From: Microbacterium sp. SLBN-154
GTDB taxonomy: Bacteria; Actinomycetota; Actinomycetes; Actinomycetales; Microbacteriaceae
Length of the DNA stretch: 64,000 bases
Direction of reading: 5' to 3'
Assembly (NCBI RefSeq): GCF_006715565.1
Contig: NZ_VFNL01000001.1
Coordinates: forward strand, 1,798,001 to 1,862,000
Part shown: in pieces, positions 48,735 to 57,093 of the stretch
Layout: each line of letters begins with the position of its first letter
Numbering within the stretch: the stretch's first letter is position 1
Notes under the pieces: generated by a model
The model's input: only the letters and a program-made list of their open reading frames with translations
The model's database searches: none
Told to the model about the DNA's origin: nothing
Position numbers and translations under genes: made by a program

Positions 48735-49676
48735 ATGCGCGTGCTCACAGTCGGGATCGACATCGGTGGGACGAAGATCGCCGGCGGTGTCGTCGATCAG
48801 CAGGGCCGCATCCTCGACAAGGGACGGGTGGACACGCCCACCGATACCGCCGAGCTCGCTGCCGCCGTCGTCGGGATGGCCCGGTCCTACATCGATCGCT
48901 ACGACGCGGTCGCCGTCGGCGTCGCCGCGGCGGGCTTCATCGACAAGGCGCAGGCCACCGTCATCCACGCTCCCAACATCGCGTGGCGCAACGAACCCCT
49001 CAAGGCGGTGCTCGAGGCCGGGATCGGCCGACCGGTCACCATCGAGAACGACGCCAACGCCGCCGGATGGGCGGAGTTCCGCTTCGGCGCGGGCGCCGCG
49101 GTCGACGACATGGTGATGCTGACCATGGGAACGGGCGTCGGGGGAGCGGTCATCATCGGTGGCCGGATGTTCCACGGCGGTCACGGAATCGCCGGCGAGC
49201 TCGGCCATATCCGCTTCACCCGCAACGGTCTGCCGTGTGGGTGCGGCCAGAACGGGTGCCTCGAACAGTACGCCTCGGGTCGTGCGCTGCAGCGCGAGGC
49301 GAACACCATCGCCGATTCCGGCGGCATCGGGGAGGCTCTCGCCGAGGCGCGCGCCTCGCACGGCACACTCACCGGTCACGCGATCTCCGACCTGATCCTG
49401 GCCGGAGACCCCGGCGCGCTCGAGGCGCTGCGGCGGGTCGCCACGGCCCTCGGCGAGGCCTGCGGCGGCTTCCAAGCCGTCCTCGATCCCGAGCTCTTCG
49501 TCATCGGCGGGGGAGTGGCTCAGCTCGGCGACATCCTTCTCGAGCCTGTGCGTCTGGCCTACGAGACGTCGCTCCCGGGGTACGGCGAACGACCCGTGGC
49601 GGATTTCGCGATCGCCCGACTCGGCAACGACGCCGGACTCATCGGCGTCGCCGACCTCGCCGGCCGGGAGGCATGA
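48735..49676 (+). CDS. glk: ROK-family glucokinase
   Basis: 313 residues. ATP is bound by VGIDIGGTKIAGG. The zinc site CGCGQNGCLEQYASG and GIAGELGHIRF mark a ROK sugar kinase, and IENDANAAGWAEFRFGAG carries the catalytic Asp. It phosphorylates glucose with ATP. The start is uncertain between ATG 48735 (AGGA eight bases before) and GTG 48741 (GGAAGGG six bases before). It is followed after six bases by plsC. Confidence 0.92.
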   Translation: MRVLTVGIDIGGTKIAGGVVDQQGRILDKGRVDTPTDTAELAAAVVGMARSYIDRYDAVAVGVAAAGFIDKAQATVIHAPNIAWRNEPLKAVLEAGIGRPVTIENDANAAGWAEFRFGAGAAVDDMVMLTMGTGVGGAVIIGGRMFHGGHGIAGELGHIRFTRNGLPCGCGQNGCLEQYASGRALQREANTIADSGGIGEALAEARASHGTLTGHAISDLILAGDPGALEALRRVATALGEACGGFQAVLDPELFVIGGGVAQLGDILLEPVRLAYETSLPGYGERPVADFAIARLGNDAGLIGVADLAGREA

Positions 49677-49682
49677 GCGTCG

Positions 49683-50426
49683 ATGTTCTACTGGCTGATG
49701 AAGTACGTGGTCATCGGACCCATCCTCAAGGCCATCTTCCGGCCCTGGGTCGTCGGTCGGCGCAACGTGCCGGCGGATGGTGCCGCGATCCTCGCGAGCA
49801 ACCACCTGTCGTTCGCGGACTCGATCTTCCTGCCGCTCATGATCGACCGGCCGGTGTCGTTCCTGGCCAAGAGCGACTACTTCACGGGCAGGGGTGTGAA
49901 GGGCTGGGCGACCCGCGTCTTCTTCAAGGCCACCGGGCAGCTCCCGATCGACAGATCCGGCGGCAAGGCCTCCGAGGCATCGCTGAACACCGGCCTCCAG
50001 GTCCTCGGCCGAGGCGACCTGCTCGGGATCTATCCCGAGGGCACGCGCAGCCCTGACGGCAAGCTGTACCGCGGTCGCACCGGCATCGCGCGGATGGCGC
50101 TGGAGGCGCGCGTCCCCGTCGTCCCCGTCGTGATGGTCGACACCGACACGATGATGCCCATCGGCACACGCGTCCCGCGCGTCGCGCGCGTCGGCGTCGT
50201 CATCGGCGAGCCGCTGGACTTCTCGCGCTTCGCGGGAATGGAGGGCGACCGGTACATCCTGCGTTCGATCACCGACGAGATCATGGTGGCCCTCCAGCGA
50301 CTCGGAGAGCAGGAGTACGAGGACGTCTACGCCTCGACCGTCAAGGACCGTCTCACACCCCGTGGGAAGGCCGCGTCACACCGCCGGCAGACGGCGTCGA
50401 TCGGGTCTGCGGCGTCGCTAGACTGA
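49683..50426 (+). CDS. plsC: 1-acyl-sn-glycerol-3-phosphate acyltransferase
   Basis: 247 residues. The catalytic HX4D motif is NHLSFAD (40-46), and YPEGTRS is the glycerolphosphate-binding motif. An N-terminal hydrophobic segment anchors it to the membrane. It makes phosphatidic acid from lysophosphatidic acid. The C-terminus is basic and low in conservation. It is co-transcribed with glk; aroG begins four bases after its stop but has its own -10 inside this gene. Confidence 0.9.
   Translation: MFYWLMKYVVIGPILKAIFRPWVVGRRNVPADGAAILASNHLSFADSIFLPLMIDRPVSFLAKSDYFTGRGVKGWATRVFFKATGQLPIDRSGGKASEASLNTGLQVLGRGDLLGIYPEGTRSPDGKLYRGRTGIARMALEARVPVVPVVMVDTDTMMPIGTRVPRVARVGVVIGEPLDFSRFAGMEGDRYILRSITDEIMVALQRLGEQEYEDVYASTVKDRLTPRGKAASHRRQTASIGSAASLD
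50419..50424 (+). promoter_or_regulatory. -10 element TAGACT for aroG
   Basis: TAGACT lies exactly six bases before ATG 50431, overlapping the end of plsC. This allows leaderless transcription of aroG apart from the glk-plsC unit. Confidence 0.5.
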
Positions 50427-50430
50427 GCGG

Positions 50431-51768
50431 ATGCTCGCTCCCCTCGACGGTCTCGATCACTGGCGCTCCCTGCCCATCAAACAGCAGCCGCAGTGGTATG
50501 ACCTCGACGCCGCCGCGGCGGCCTCCGCCGAGCTCGCGACCCTCCCGCCGCTCGTCTTCGCCGGCGAGGTCGACATGCTGCGCGACCGGCTCGGTCGCGC
50601 AGCGGCCGGACAGGCCTTCCTCCTCCAGGGAGGCGACTGCGCCGAGACCTTCGCGGGTGCGACCGCGGAGCAGATCCGCAACCGCATCAAGACGGTGCTG
50701 CAGATGGCGGTCGTGCTCACGTACGGCGCATCGATGCCGGTCGTGAAGATGGGCCGCATGGCAGGGCAGTTCGCCAAGCCCCGCTCGAGCGACACCGAGA
50801 CCCGCGGCGAGGTGACGCTGCCGGCCTACCGCGGCGACATCGTCAACGGGTACGACTTCACCGAGGAGTCCCGCAAAGCCGACCCGGCACGGCTGCTGAA
50901 GGGGTACCACACCGCCGCGTCGACGATCAACCTCATCCGGGCCTTCACCCAGGGTGGCTTCGCCGATCTCCGCGAGGTGCACAGCTGGAATCAGGGATTC
51001 GCCAAGAACCCCGCCAACCAGCAGTACGAGCGTCTTGCGACCGAGATCGACCGGGCCATCAAGTTCATGGAGGCGGCCGGCGCCGACTTCGACGAACTCA
51101 AGCGCGTGGAGTTCTACACCGGGCACGAGGGTCTGCTCATGGACTACGAGCGCCCGATGACCCGCATCGATTCGCGCACCGGCACTCCCTACAACACCTC
51201 GGCGCACTTCGTCTGGATCGGGGAGCGCACGCGCGACCTCGACGGCGCACACATCGACTACTTCTCGCGCATCCGCAACCCCATCGGTGTGAAGCTCGGG
51301 CCCACCACGACGCCGGAGACGGCTCTCGCCCTCATCGACAAGCTCGATCCGGAGCGCGAGCCCGGCCGGCTGACGTTCATCACCCGCATGGGCGCCGGAA
51401 AGATCCGCGACGCGCTGCCGCCCCTCCTGGAGGCCGTCCGCGACTCCGGGGCGATGCCGCTGTGGGTCACCGATCCGATGCACGGCAACGGCATCACGAC
51501 GCCCACGGGCTACAAGACGCGTCGGTTCGACGATGTCGTGGACGAAGTGCGCGGGTTCTTCGAGGCGCACCGCGCCGTCGGCACGTTCCCCGGCGGCATC
51601 CACGTGGAGCTCACCGGCGACGACGTGACCGAGTGCCTCGGCGGCTCCGAGATGATCGACGAGGCGACGCTCGCGACACGCTACGAGTCGCTGTGCGACC
51701 CGCGCCTGAACCACATGCAGAGCCTGGAACTGGCGTTCCTGGTGGCGGAGGAGCTCGAGACGCGCTGA
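50431..51768 (+). CDS. aroG: Class II 3-deoxy-7-phosphoheptulonate synthase
   Basis: 445 residues. Type II DAHP synthase motifs are FLLQGGDCAETFAG, KMGRMAGQFAKPRSS, GFYTGHEGLL-like EFYTGHEGLLMDYE, GVKLGPTTTPE, FITRMGAGKIRDALP and WVTDPMHGN. It condenses erythrose 4-phosphate and phosphoenolpyruvate, the first step of aromatic amino acid synthesis. In mycobacteria this enzyme also activates chorismate mutase by direct contact. The start ATG 50431 is six bases after TAGACT. Confidence 0.95.
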   Translation: MLAPLDGLDHWRSLPIKQQPQWYDLDAAAAASAELATLPPLVFAGEVDMLRDRLGRAAAGQAFLLQGGDCAETFAGATAEQIRNRIKTVLQMAVVLTYGASMPVVKMGRMAGQFAKPRSSDTETRGEVTLPAYRGDIVNGYDFTEESRKADPARLLKGYHTAASTINLIRAFTQGGFADLREVHSWNQGFAKNPANQQYERLATEIDRAIKFMEAAGADFDELKRVEFYTGHEGLLMDYERPMTRIDSRTGTPYNTSAHFVWIGERTRDLDGAHIDYFSRIRNPIGVKLGPTTTPETALALIDKLDPEREPGRLTFITRMGAGKIRDALPPLLEAVRDSGAMPLWVTDPMHGNGITTPTGYKTRRFDDVVDEVRGFFEAHRAVGTFPGGIHVELTGDDVTECLGGSEMIDEATLATRYESLCDPRLNHMQSLELAFLVAEELETR

Positions 51769-51779
51769 CCCGGCGGCAT

Positions 51780-51800
51780 CGGTCGGTGCAGCATCGACCG
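51780..51800. terminator. Possible terminator between aroG and pknL
   Basis: CGGTCGGT and ATCGACCG form an 8-bp stem (one wobble) with a five-base loop, 12 bases after the aroG stop and before the convergent pknL end. No T-run follows, so the call is tentative. Confidence 0.45.
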
Positions 51801-51825
51801 GTCAAGACGCCGACCGTCGGCGGGC

Positions 51826-53766
51826 TCAGCCGGTGACGGTGAGCTGGATGTAGATCCGCGTGCCGCGCACGACGAATTCCCCGGCACCGGGGTCCATGCT
51901 GACCACCTCGGTCAGGGAGTCGGGGATCGCTGCGAAGAAGACCGCGTAGTCGACCTGGAATCCCGCATCCTCCAGGGCGGCGATGGCCCCGTCGCGGGTC
52001 TGCCCGACGACGTTCGGGATCTCGAAGAGGGGAGGCCCGGTGGAGACGATGAGGGTGACCGTGTCTCCGGGTTGCCACCAGCCGCCGCCCTCGCGGTCGG
52101 CGATGCCGATGACCTCGCCGGAGGCGTAGGTGTCGCTGCTCTGCTCGATGACCTGATCGGCGACCTGGAGCTGCACGCCGCCGAGTTCCGACCGAGCAGC
52201 GTCGACGGAGTCGCCCGACACGTCCGGCACGGGGCCGCGGGAGATGAACAGTGTCGCCTCGTCGGCCTGCCGCGCGGTGCAGCCTTCGCCGCAGTCGATG
52301 TCATCGCCGCCGGCGCGGGGGTGGATGCGCATGCCGACCACCGTGCCCTCCGGTGCGTCGGTGAAGAACTCCGCGTCTTCGCGCGTCGTGATGACGTTCT
52401 GCGCCAGGAGGTCGCGCACCTGTTCGGCGGGGAGGTCGACCACCCGACCGAGGGCGACCTCGGCGGGGCCGAGGGAGACGATGACGGTGACGAGCGCCTC
52501 CTTGTCCAGCCGCGTCCCCGGCGGGGGATCGGTCTCGATCACTAGACCCGTCTCCACGTCAACGCTGTACTCGCCGCGTTCCTCCGCTCGTAGAGACTCC
52601 GCTGCGAGCGTGGTCTGGGCTTCGGCGAAGGTGGCACCGCGGACATCCGGAACGGCCACGAGCGACCCGGGACCAGACCCGAACCACCAGCCCGTCCCCG
52701 CGGCGAGGGCTGCGAGGATCACGACCAGTGCGATCAGCCATCCACCCCGCACGGCACGACGGCGGGTCACCTGGCGCAGACGCGCGGCGTTGTCGGTGTC
52801 GCTGACGATGGCAGCGGGCCCGGTCACCGAGGCGGGCAGCACCTGGGTGAGCTCGCCCGAGGGGAGGCCGTCGTCATCGGGGATGCCACGACCGGCGGTC
52901 CTCGTGACCTGCGGCGCGACGCCCAGCTGCCGTTCGATCTCGCGCAGTCTGTCGAGCATCTCCCGCGCGTCGACCGGACGCTCATCGGGGTTCTTCTCGG
53001 TCGACCACAGGACGAGCTCGTCCAGCTGCTCGGGCACGCCGGGGTTCTTCGCGCTCGGGCGGGGCACGGAGTCGGTGGCGTGCTGGAAGGCGATCTGCAT
53101 CGGCTGCTCGCCCTTGTAGGGCTGCTCGCCCACGAGCATCTCGTAGAGCATGATGCCGAGGGCGTAGATGTCGGATCGCGCGTCGGCGACCCCACGCGTG
53201 ACCAGCTCGGGGGCGAGGTAGGCGATCGTGCCGAGGAGCTGAGCCCCGCTGGCGGTGTTCGCCGTCGCGGCACGCGCGAGTCCGAAATCGCCGATCTTGA
53301 TGCGACCGTCCTCGGCGAGGAGCACGTTCTCGGGCTTGACGTCGCGATGGATGATGCCGGCGCGGTGCGCCGCGGCCAGGCCCGAGAGCACGGCGTCCAT
53401 GATCGTGATGGTCTGCGGGATCGTCAGGCGGCGCTGCTCGCGCATCAGCTCGCGTAGCGTGATCCCCGGCAGGTACTCCATGACGAGGTAGGCCATGTCG
53501 CCGTCCTGGCCCTGGTCGAAGACGTTGACCACGTGCGGATCGGCGAGCCGCGCGGCGGCACGGGCCTCCTGGATGAAGCGGCTCTGGAAGACGGAGTCGT
53601 CGCTCAGGTGGCCGTGCATCACCTTCAGGGCGATGCGGCGCTCCAGCCTCAGGTCGGTGGCCACGTACACGGTCGCCATGCCACCGCGCGCGATGCGCGC
53701 GCGGACCCGGTATCGGCCGTCGACGAGACGTCCGATCAGCGGGTCGGCCTGCTGACTCGTGCTCAC
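51826..53766 (-). CDS. pknL: PASTA-domain Ser/Thr protein kinase (PknL-like)
   Basis: 646 residues. The kinase domain covers 15-280, with ARGGMATVYVA (glycine loop), K48, HRDVKPENVLL (D142) and DFG at 160-162. A juxtamembrane segment and one membrane helix (about 340-365) precede at least three or four extracytoplasmic PASTA repeats (VPDVRGATFAEAQTTL, VVDLPAEQVRDLL, VPDVSGDSVDAARSEL, IPNVVGQTRDGAIAAL), which bind muropeptides. Synteny with aroG and the Rv2175c-like gene supports PknL. It starts at GTG 53766, six bases after TAGACT. Confidence 0.92.
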   Translation of the reverse strand: MSTSQQADPLIGRLVDGRYRVRARIARGGMATVYVATDLRLERRIALKVMHGHLSDDSVFQSRFIQEARAAARLADPHVVNVFDQGQDGDMAYLVMEYLPGITLRELMREQRRLTIPQTITIMDAVLSGLAAAHRAGIIHRDVKPENVLLAEDGRIKIGDFGLARAATANTASGAQLLGTIAYLAPELVTRGVADARSDIYALGIMLYEMLVGEQPYKGEQPMQIAFQHATDSVPRPSAKNPGVPEQLDELVLWSTEKNPDERPVDAREMLDRLREIERQLGVAPQVTRTAGRGIPDDDGLPSGELTQVLPASVTGPAAIVSDTDNAARLRQVTRRRAVRGGWLIALVVILAALAAGTGWWFGSGPGSLVAVPDVRGATFAEAQTTLAAESLRAEERGEYSVDVETGLVIETDPPPGTRLDKEALVTVIVSLGPAEVALGRVVDLPAEQVRDLLAQNVITTREDAEFFTDAPEGTVVGMRIHPRAGGDDIDCGEGCTARQADEATLFISRGPVPDVSGDSVDAARSELGGVQLQVADQVIEQSSDTYASGEVIGIADREGGGWWQPGDTVTLIVSTGPPLFEIPNVVGQTRDGAIAALEDAGFQVDYAVFFAAIPDSLTEVVSMDPGAGEFVVRGTRIYIQLTVTG

Positions 53767-53772
53767 GGTCAG

Positions 53773-53778
53773 AGTCTA
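53773..53778 (-). promoter_or_regulatory. -10 element TAGACT for pknL
   Basis: On the minus strand TAGACT stands six bases before GTG 53766, the same hexamer and spacing as for aroG. Confidence 0.5.
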
Positions 53779-53830
53779 CGGACGGCGGGGTGGGAGCCCG
53801 GGCAGCGGCTCACCCCGGCATCCACACGGA

Positions 53831-54862
53831 TCACCCGTAGGTCGCGAGCCACGCGTAGGCGGGCGCCTCCCACTTCGCGTAACGATCCGGGAACGCTGAG
53901 ATCTGCACGGCCTGCGCGGCGCCGGCGAAGGACATCGACTCCCAGCCGGGGATGTCGAGCAGACCACGGGTGCGTGACCCGTTGGGATCGGCGGGGCCCC
54001 CGAAGAACGCCGCGGTCGCCCGGACCGGGTCGCGGACCTCGTCGGCGCTTCCCCACCCTGTGCTGGGCCGCTGCTGGAACAGGCCCAGGGAATCCCGGTC
54101 GCCCCAGTCGAGGTTGCGCAGCCACGATTCGACCATCGCGGTCCCCAGCGCGATGGCGATACCGCGATCGGAGACGCCCCGTTCGCGCCCCACGGCGATG
54201 ATGGTCCGCACATTGCCGATCTGCTCGTCGTCCAGCGTCACGGTCTCGGCCGCCGGGACGGGCGCAGGCGAGGGGGCGGCGGCCGGCGCCGGCGCGGTCG
54301 AGGACGGGATCGCGATCGCCTGGCCGGGGTAGATGATGGATGACGTCTGCAGGCTGTTCGCGTCAAGCACCGCCTGGGTGGACACCCCGTGACGGCGTGC
54401 GATCGCGCTGATCGTGTCGCCCGCCACGACGGTGTACGCCGTCGCCGCGGCGGGCGCCGCCGGAGCCGCGGGCGCGGCCGCAGCTGCGGGCGCGGCGGAC
54501 GCTCCGGTCAGTCGGATCACCTGACCCGGATGGATGACGCTGCTCCAGCCCAGTCCGTTCAGAGCCAGCACGTCGGTCGTCCGCAGGCCGTGTCGGGCCG
54601 CGATCGCACTGATCGTGTCTCCGGGTTGGACCACGACGCTCTCCGGTCCGGCGCTGTGGGCGGGCAACACCACGGGTGCGCGACCCGTCGACGACGCGGC
54701 TTCGCCGAGCGAGGTCCGCCCCGCGCTTTCGCGGGCCAGGGGTGCGGCCTCGTCCGCAGAGGCGGCGGGTGCTGGCAGCATCGCGACCGCGAGGGCTCCC
54801 AGGGCGGTTGCGGGAAGGCCGAGGCGGGCCGTGGTGAGCCGGACGGTGCGTGAGCGAGACAT
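53831..54862 (-). CDS. Secreted double-LysM protein with C-terminal lysozyme-like domain
   Basis: 343 residues. A signal peptide (AVAMLPAPAASA before DEAAP) is followed by two LysM repeats (VVQPGDTISAIAARHG and VVAGDTISAIARRHG) separated by Ala/Pro-rich linkers. The C-terminal domain (about 210-343; VGRERGVSDRGIAIALGTAMVES, LGLFQQRPSTGWGS) resembles the transglycosylase/NlpC-linked domains of actinobacterial cell-wall hydrolases. It likely cleaves or remodels peptidoglycan during growth. It lies next to pknL, which also senses the wall. The start ATG 54862 follows AGGGAGGA. Confidence 0.88.
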   Translation of the reverse strand: MSRSRTVRLTTARLGLPATALGALAVAMLPAPAASADEAAPLARESAGRTSLGEAASSTGRAPVVLPAHSAGPESVVVQPGDTISAIAARHGLRTTDVLALNGLGWSSVIHPGQVIRLTGASAAPAAAAAPAAPAAPAAATAYTVVAGDTISAIARRHGVSTQAVLDANSLQTSSIIYPGQAIAIPSSTAPAPAAAPSPAPVPAAETVTLDDEQIGNVRTIIAVGRERGVSDRGIAIALGTAMVESWLRNLDWGDRDSLGLFQQRPSTGWGSADEVRDPVRATAAFFGGPADPNGSRTRGLLDIPGWESMSFAGAAQAVQISAFPDRYAKWEAPAYAWLATYG

Positions 54863-54875
54863 GGCGGTCCTCCCT

Positions 54876-54892
54876 GCGGGGATTCTCCCCGC
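54876..54892 (-). other. 5' stem-loop at the very start of the LysM mRNA
   Basis: A 7-bp stem, GCGGGGA with TCCCCGC and a three-base loop, lies directly against the ribosome binding site (AGGGAGGA, 54868-54875). The predicted transcription start near 54891 puts the stem at the 5' end of the mRNA. It could protect the message or control ribosome entry. Confidence 0.55.
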
Positions 54893-54897
54893 GAGCT

Positions 54898-54926
54898 ACC
54901 GTGTCACGCGTGTAAACCACTGTCAA
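54898..54926 (-). promoter_or_regulatory. Promoter of the LysM gene
   Basis: -35 TTGACA (54921-54926), a 17-base spacer and -10 CACGGT (54898-54903) on the minus strand. The -35 is a perfect consensus, rare in this window, so the gene may be strongly expressed. Confidence 0.6.
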
Positions 54927-54947
54927 CGGAAGTGACGGATGTGAAAC

Positions 54948-54963
54948 ATGAGGATGTCCTCAT
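54948..54963. repeat. 16-bp palindrome between two divergent genes
   Basis: ATGAGGA and TCCTCAT are perfect inverted arms with a TG spacer. The site lies 26 bases before the DNA-binding protein gene at 54989 and about 20 bases upstream of the LysM promoter -35. It is a good candidate operator for one or both genes. Confidence 0.55.
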
Positions 54964-54976
54964 GTGTCCGAGATGA

Positions 54977-54982
54977 GATAGT
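54977..54982 (+). promoter_or_regulatory. -10-like GATAGT, leaderless start at 54989
   Basis: GATAGT fits nAnnnT and stands exactly six bases before GTG 54989. There is no ribosome binding site. Confidence 0.4.
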
Positions 54983-54988
54983 TGCTGC

Positions 54989-55336
54989 GTGGCGGAGAAA
55001 GACGCACCTGTACCCACCGAGTGGCTCACCCTTCCCGAACTGGTCGAGGCGCTCGACCTTCCCCTCGGGCGCGTTCGTCGTCTGCTCGACGACCGCGCGC
55101 TCATCGGTTCTCGGCGACACGGGGCACTCTCGGTGCCGGCCGTGTTCATCGTCGACGGGAAGCCGCTGGGATCCCTGCGGGGGACGGTCATCGTGCTCGG
55201 CGATGCCGGCTTCAGCGACGACGAGGCCATCGACTGGCTGCTGAACCCGGAGGAGTCCATCGGCGTCGCGCCGATCGAGGCGCTGCGCGCCGGCCGCAAG
55301 AGCGAAGTGCGTCGGGTCGCTCAGACCCTCGCCTGA
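54989..55336 (+). CDS. Rv2175c-family DNA-binding protein
   Basis: 115 residues. EWLTLPELVEALDLPLGRVRRLLDDRALIG is a helix-turn-helix, followed by VFIVDGKPLGSLRGTVIVLGDAGFSDDEAIDWLL, the conserved C-terminal fold of the Rv2175c family. In M. tuberculosis Rv2175c binds DNA and is phosphorylated by PknL, encoded beside it. Here pknL lies one gene away. The start is GTG 54989. Its targets are unknown; the palindrome upstream is a candidate. Confidence 0.87.
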   Translation: MAEKDAPVPTEWLTLPELVEALDLPLGRVRRLLDDRALIGSRRHGALSVPAVFIVDGKPLGSLRGTVIVLGDAGFSDDEAIDWLLNPEESIGVAPIEALRAGRKSEVRRVAQTLA

Positions 55337-55346
55337 ACGCGCGCGA

Positions 55347-56450
55347 TCAGGCCACGCGAACGGTCGCCGCGCGTGCGAGCTCGCGCAGGTCGTTGACGGC
55401 CGCGTGACCGAGCTCCGCCCCCGACAGCGCCCGGCCGGCCTCCGAGGAGTACTCCTCGATGAGGGTCTCGACACGGCCCAGCGCCCCACTGTCGATGATG
55501 GTGCGCTGCAGCGATCCGATCTGCTCGTCGTCCAGATCGGGGTCGCCGATGAGTTCATCGACGATCTGTCGTGCCGAGGTGCCGATGCCCTCGCGGGCGT
55601 AGGCGATGAGCACCGTGCGCTTCCCCTCGCGCAGGTCGTCACCGGCGGGCTTGCCGGTCTCGGCGGAGTCGCCGAAGACGCCGAGCACGTCGTCGCGCAG
55701 CTGGAACGCCATGCCGAGGGGGTGGCCGAAGGCGGCGAGGGCGGCGCGCTGCGCGTCGGAGCCCCCCGCGAGCGCGGCGCCGATGACGAGCGGCTGCTGG
55801 ATGCTGTAGCGCGCCGACTTGAACGACGCCACCCGCAGGGCACGCTCGGCGTGCTCTTCATCGGGTGCGACACGGAAGGCGGACTCCTCGGCGATGTCGA
55901 GGAACTGTCCGACCGTGACCTCACGACGCATGCGGGCGTATTCCTCCCGCGCTGTCGCGGCCGCGACGTCCTGCGCGCGATCCATCTCAGCGAGGGATTC
56001 CTCGAAGAGGTCATCGCTCCACGCGACCAACAGGTCACCGAGGAGGATGGCGCCGGAACGGCCGAACGCGGCGGCGTCACCGCGCCAGCCCGACGCGCGA
56101 TGCCTCGCCTCGAGGGCCCGATGCGCGGAGGGGCGACCGCGGCGGGTGTCGGAGTTGTCGATGACGTCGTCGTGCACGAGGGCCGCGGCATGGAAGACCT
56201 CCAGCGCCGCAGCGGCGCCGATCACGGGCCCAGGTGGGTCTCCGGCGCGCGACTGCGCCTCGTGGACCGCCCGCCAACCGGCGATGAGGAAGCGCCCCCG
56301 TAAGCGCTTGCCGCCGGTCAGGGCATCGGCGGCGGCGTCGATGATCATCGCCGCCTCGTCGCCGAGCTCCTTCGCCTGGGCACGCTGACGTGCAAGGAAG
56401 TTGTTCAGTCGCTGAGAAACAGCCTCTACGGCGCCCGCGGAAGATGACAC
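55347..56450 (-). CDS. Polyprenyl diphosphate synthase (IdsA-like)
   Basis: 367 residues of an all-helical trans-prenyltransferase. The first Asp-rich motif is DDVID (94-98) and the second is QLRDDVLGVFGD. GGKRLRGRF holds the diphosphate-binding residues. It extends allylic diphosphates with isopentenyl diphosphate to a chain of about C15-C20 or longer; length cannot be read reliably. It occupies the place of idsA2 (Rv2173). The start GTG 56450 is six bases after TAGGCT. Confidence 0.9.
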   Translation of the reverse strand: MSSSAGAVEAVSQRLNNFLARQRAQAKELGDEAAMIIDAAADALTGGKRLRGRFLIAGWRAVHEAQSRAGDPPGPVIGAAAALEVFHAAALVHDDVIDNSDTRRGRPSAHRALEARHRASGWRGDAAAFGRSGAILLGDLLVAWSDDLFEESLAEMDRAQDVAAATAREEYARMRREVTVGQFLDIAEESAFRVAPDEEHAERALRVASFKSARYSIQQPLVIGAALAGGSDAQRAALAAFGHPLGMAFQLRDDVLGVFGDSAETGKPAGDDLREGKRTVLIAYAREGIGTSARQIVDELIGDPDLDDEQIGSLQRTIIDSGALGRVETLIEEYSSEAGRALSGAELGHAAVNDLRELARAATVRVA

Positions 56451-56456
56451 GGCCCT

Positions 56457-56462
56457 AGCCTA
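56457..56462 (-). promoter_or_regulatory. -10 element TAGGCT for the prenyl synthase
   Basis: On the minus strand TAGGCT stands exactly six bases before GTG 56450. The divergent DUF3040 gene uses TAGAAT at 56480-56485. Confidence 0.5.
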
Positions 56463-56479
56463 GTAATCAGCGGGACGCG

Positions 56480-56485
56480 TAGAAT
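56480..56485 (+). promoter_or_regulatory. -10 element TAGAAT for the DUF3040 gene
   Basis: TAGAAT lies 27 bases before ATG 56513, leaving a short leader with AGAGGGGGA as the ribosome binding site. Confidence 0.5.
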
Positions 56486-56512
56486 CGTCCAACCGGATCC
56501 AGAGGGGGACCC

Positions 56513-56881
56513 ATGCCACTCTCCGAACAGGAGCAGCGTCTGCTGGATGAGATGGAACGTCATCTCATGCGCAACGACGCCGACGTGGTCAGCGCGCGTG
56601 AAGGGCGCGCCCTCAGCTATCGCAACATCGTGTACGGCACGATCCTCGTGCTGCTGGGCCTGGGTGGCCTGATCGCCGGTGTGGCGCTGAAGCTCATCGT
56701 CGTCGGGGTGATCGCGTTCGTCGTGATGCTGGGTGGGGTCATCCTCGCCGTGACGCCCGCGCGGGGCGCCCCGAAGACCGCGCCTCGTCCGGTGAAGACG
56801 AACCCGGGGCGCGCCGCCGCCGGTGGTTCCTTCATGGACCGCATGAACGATCGTTGGGATCGCCGGCAGGGCGAGCGATGA
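56513..56881 (+). CDS. DUF3040 membrane protein
   Basis: 122 residues. PLSEQEQRLLDEMERHLMRND at the N-terminus is the DUF3040 signature. Two membrane helices follow (about 43-61 and 64-81), then a basic tail (MDRMNDRWDRRQGER). It is found near the division cluster in actinobacteria (Rv2169c in M. tuberculosis). Function is unknown. It ends at a classic terminator. Confidence 0.85.
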   Translation: MPLSEQEQRLLDEMERHLMRNDADVVSAREGRALSYRNIVYGTILVLLGLGGLIAGVALKLIVVGVIAFVVMLGGVILAVTPARGAPKTAPRPVKTNPGRAAAGGSFMDRMNDRWDRRQGER

Positions 56882-56911
56882 TCACCGGCTGACCGCCGGC
56901 ATCCACTTCCA

Positions 56912-56943
56912 GAGCACCGACCTTCGGGTCGGTGCTCTTTTTT
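56912..56943 (+). terminator. Rho-independent terminator before mraZ
   Basis: An 11-bp perfect stem (GAGCACCGACC with its complement), a TTCG tetraloop and six T residues. It separates the DUF3040 gene from the division cluster. Confidence 0.93.
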
Positions 56944-57023
56944 GTGCTCAGTGGAGGAGAGGGGCCGTCACGGGCGAGCTCAGATCCGCAGAAAATCACG
57001 GGTGGACAGGCGCTCGGGGTATC

Positions 57024-57050
57024 GAAGTGGAGGAAAGTGGAGTAAAGTGG
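57024..57050 (+). promoter_or_regulatory. Three MraZ-type boxes at 10-bp spacing
   Basis: GAAGTGG (57024-57030), AAAGTGG (57034-57040) and AAAGTGG (57044-57050) repeat every 10 bases, one helical turn, 43 bases before mraZ. MraZ is known to bind direct GTGG/TGGG-type repeats ahead of its own operon, so this is the probable autoregulatory operator of the dcw cluster. Confidence 0.75.
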
Positions 57051-57093
57051 CGACCATCTTCGAAGGCCGGACGAAGAAGGGGGTGGTGTGCCG

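Noticed and set aside
54863..54947. c-di-AMP (ydaO-type) riboswitch ahead of the LysM gene
   Set aside because: Such riboswitches often precede actinobacterial wall-hydrolase genes, but the predicted leader is only about 30 bases and has a single hairpin, far too short for that fold.
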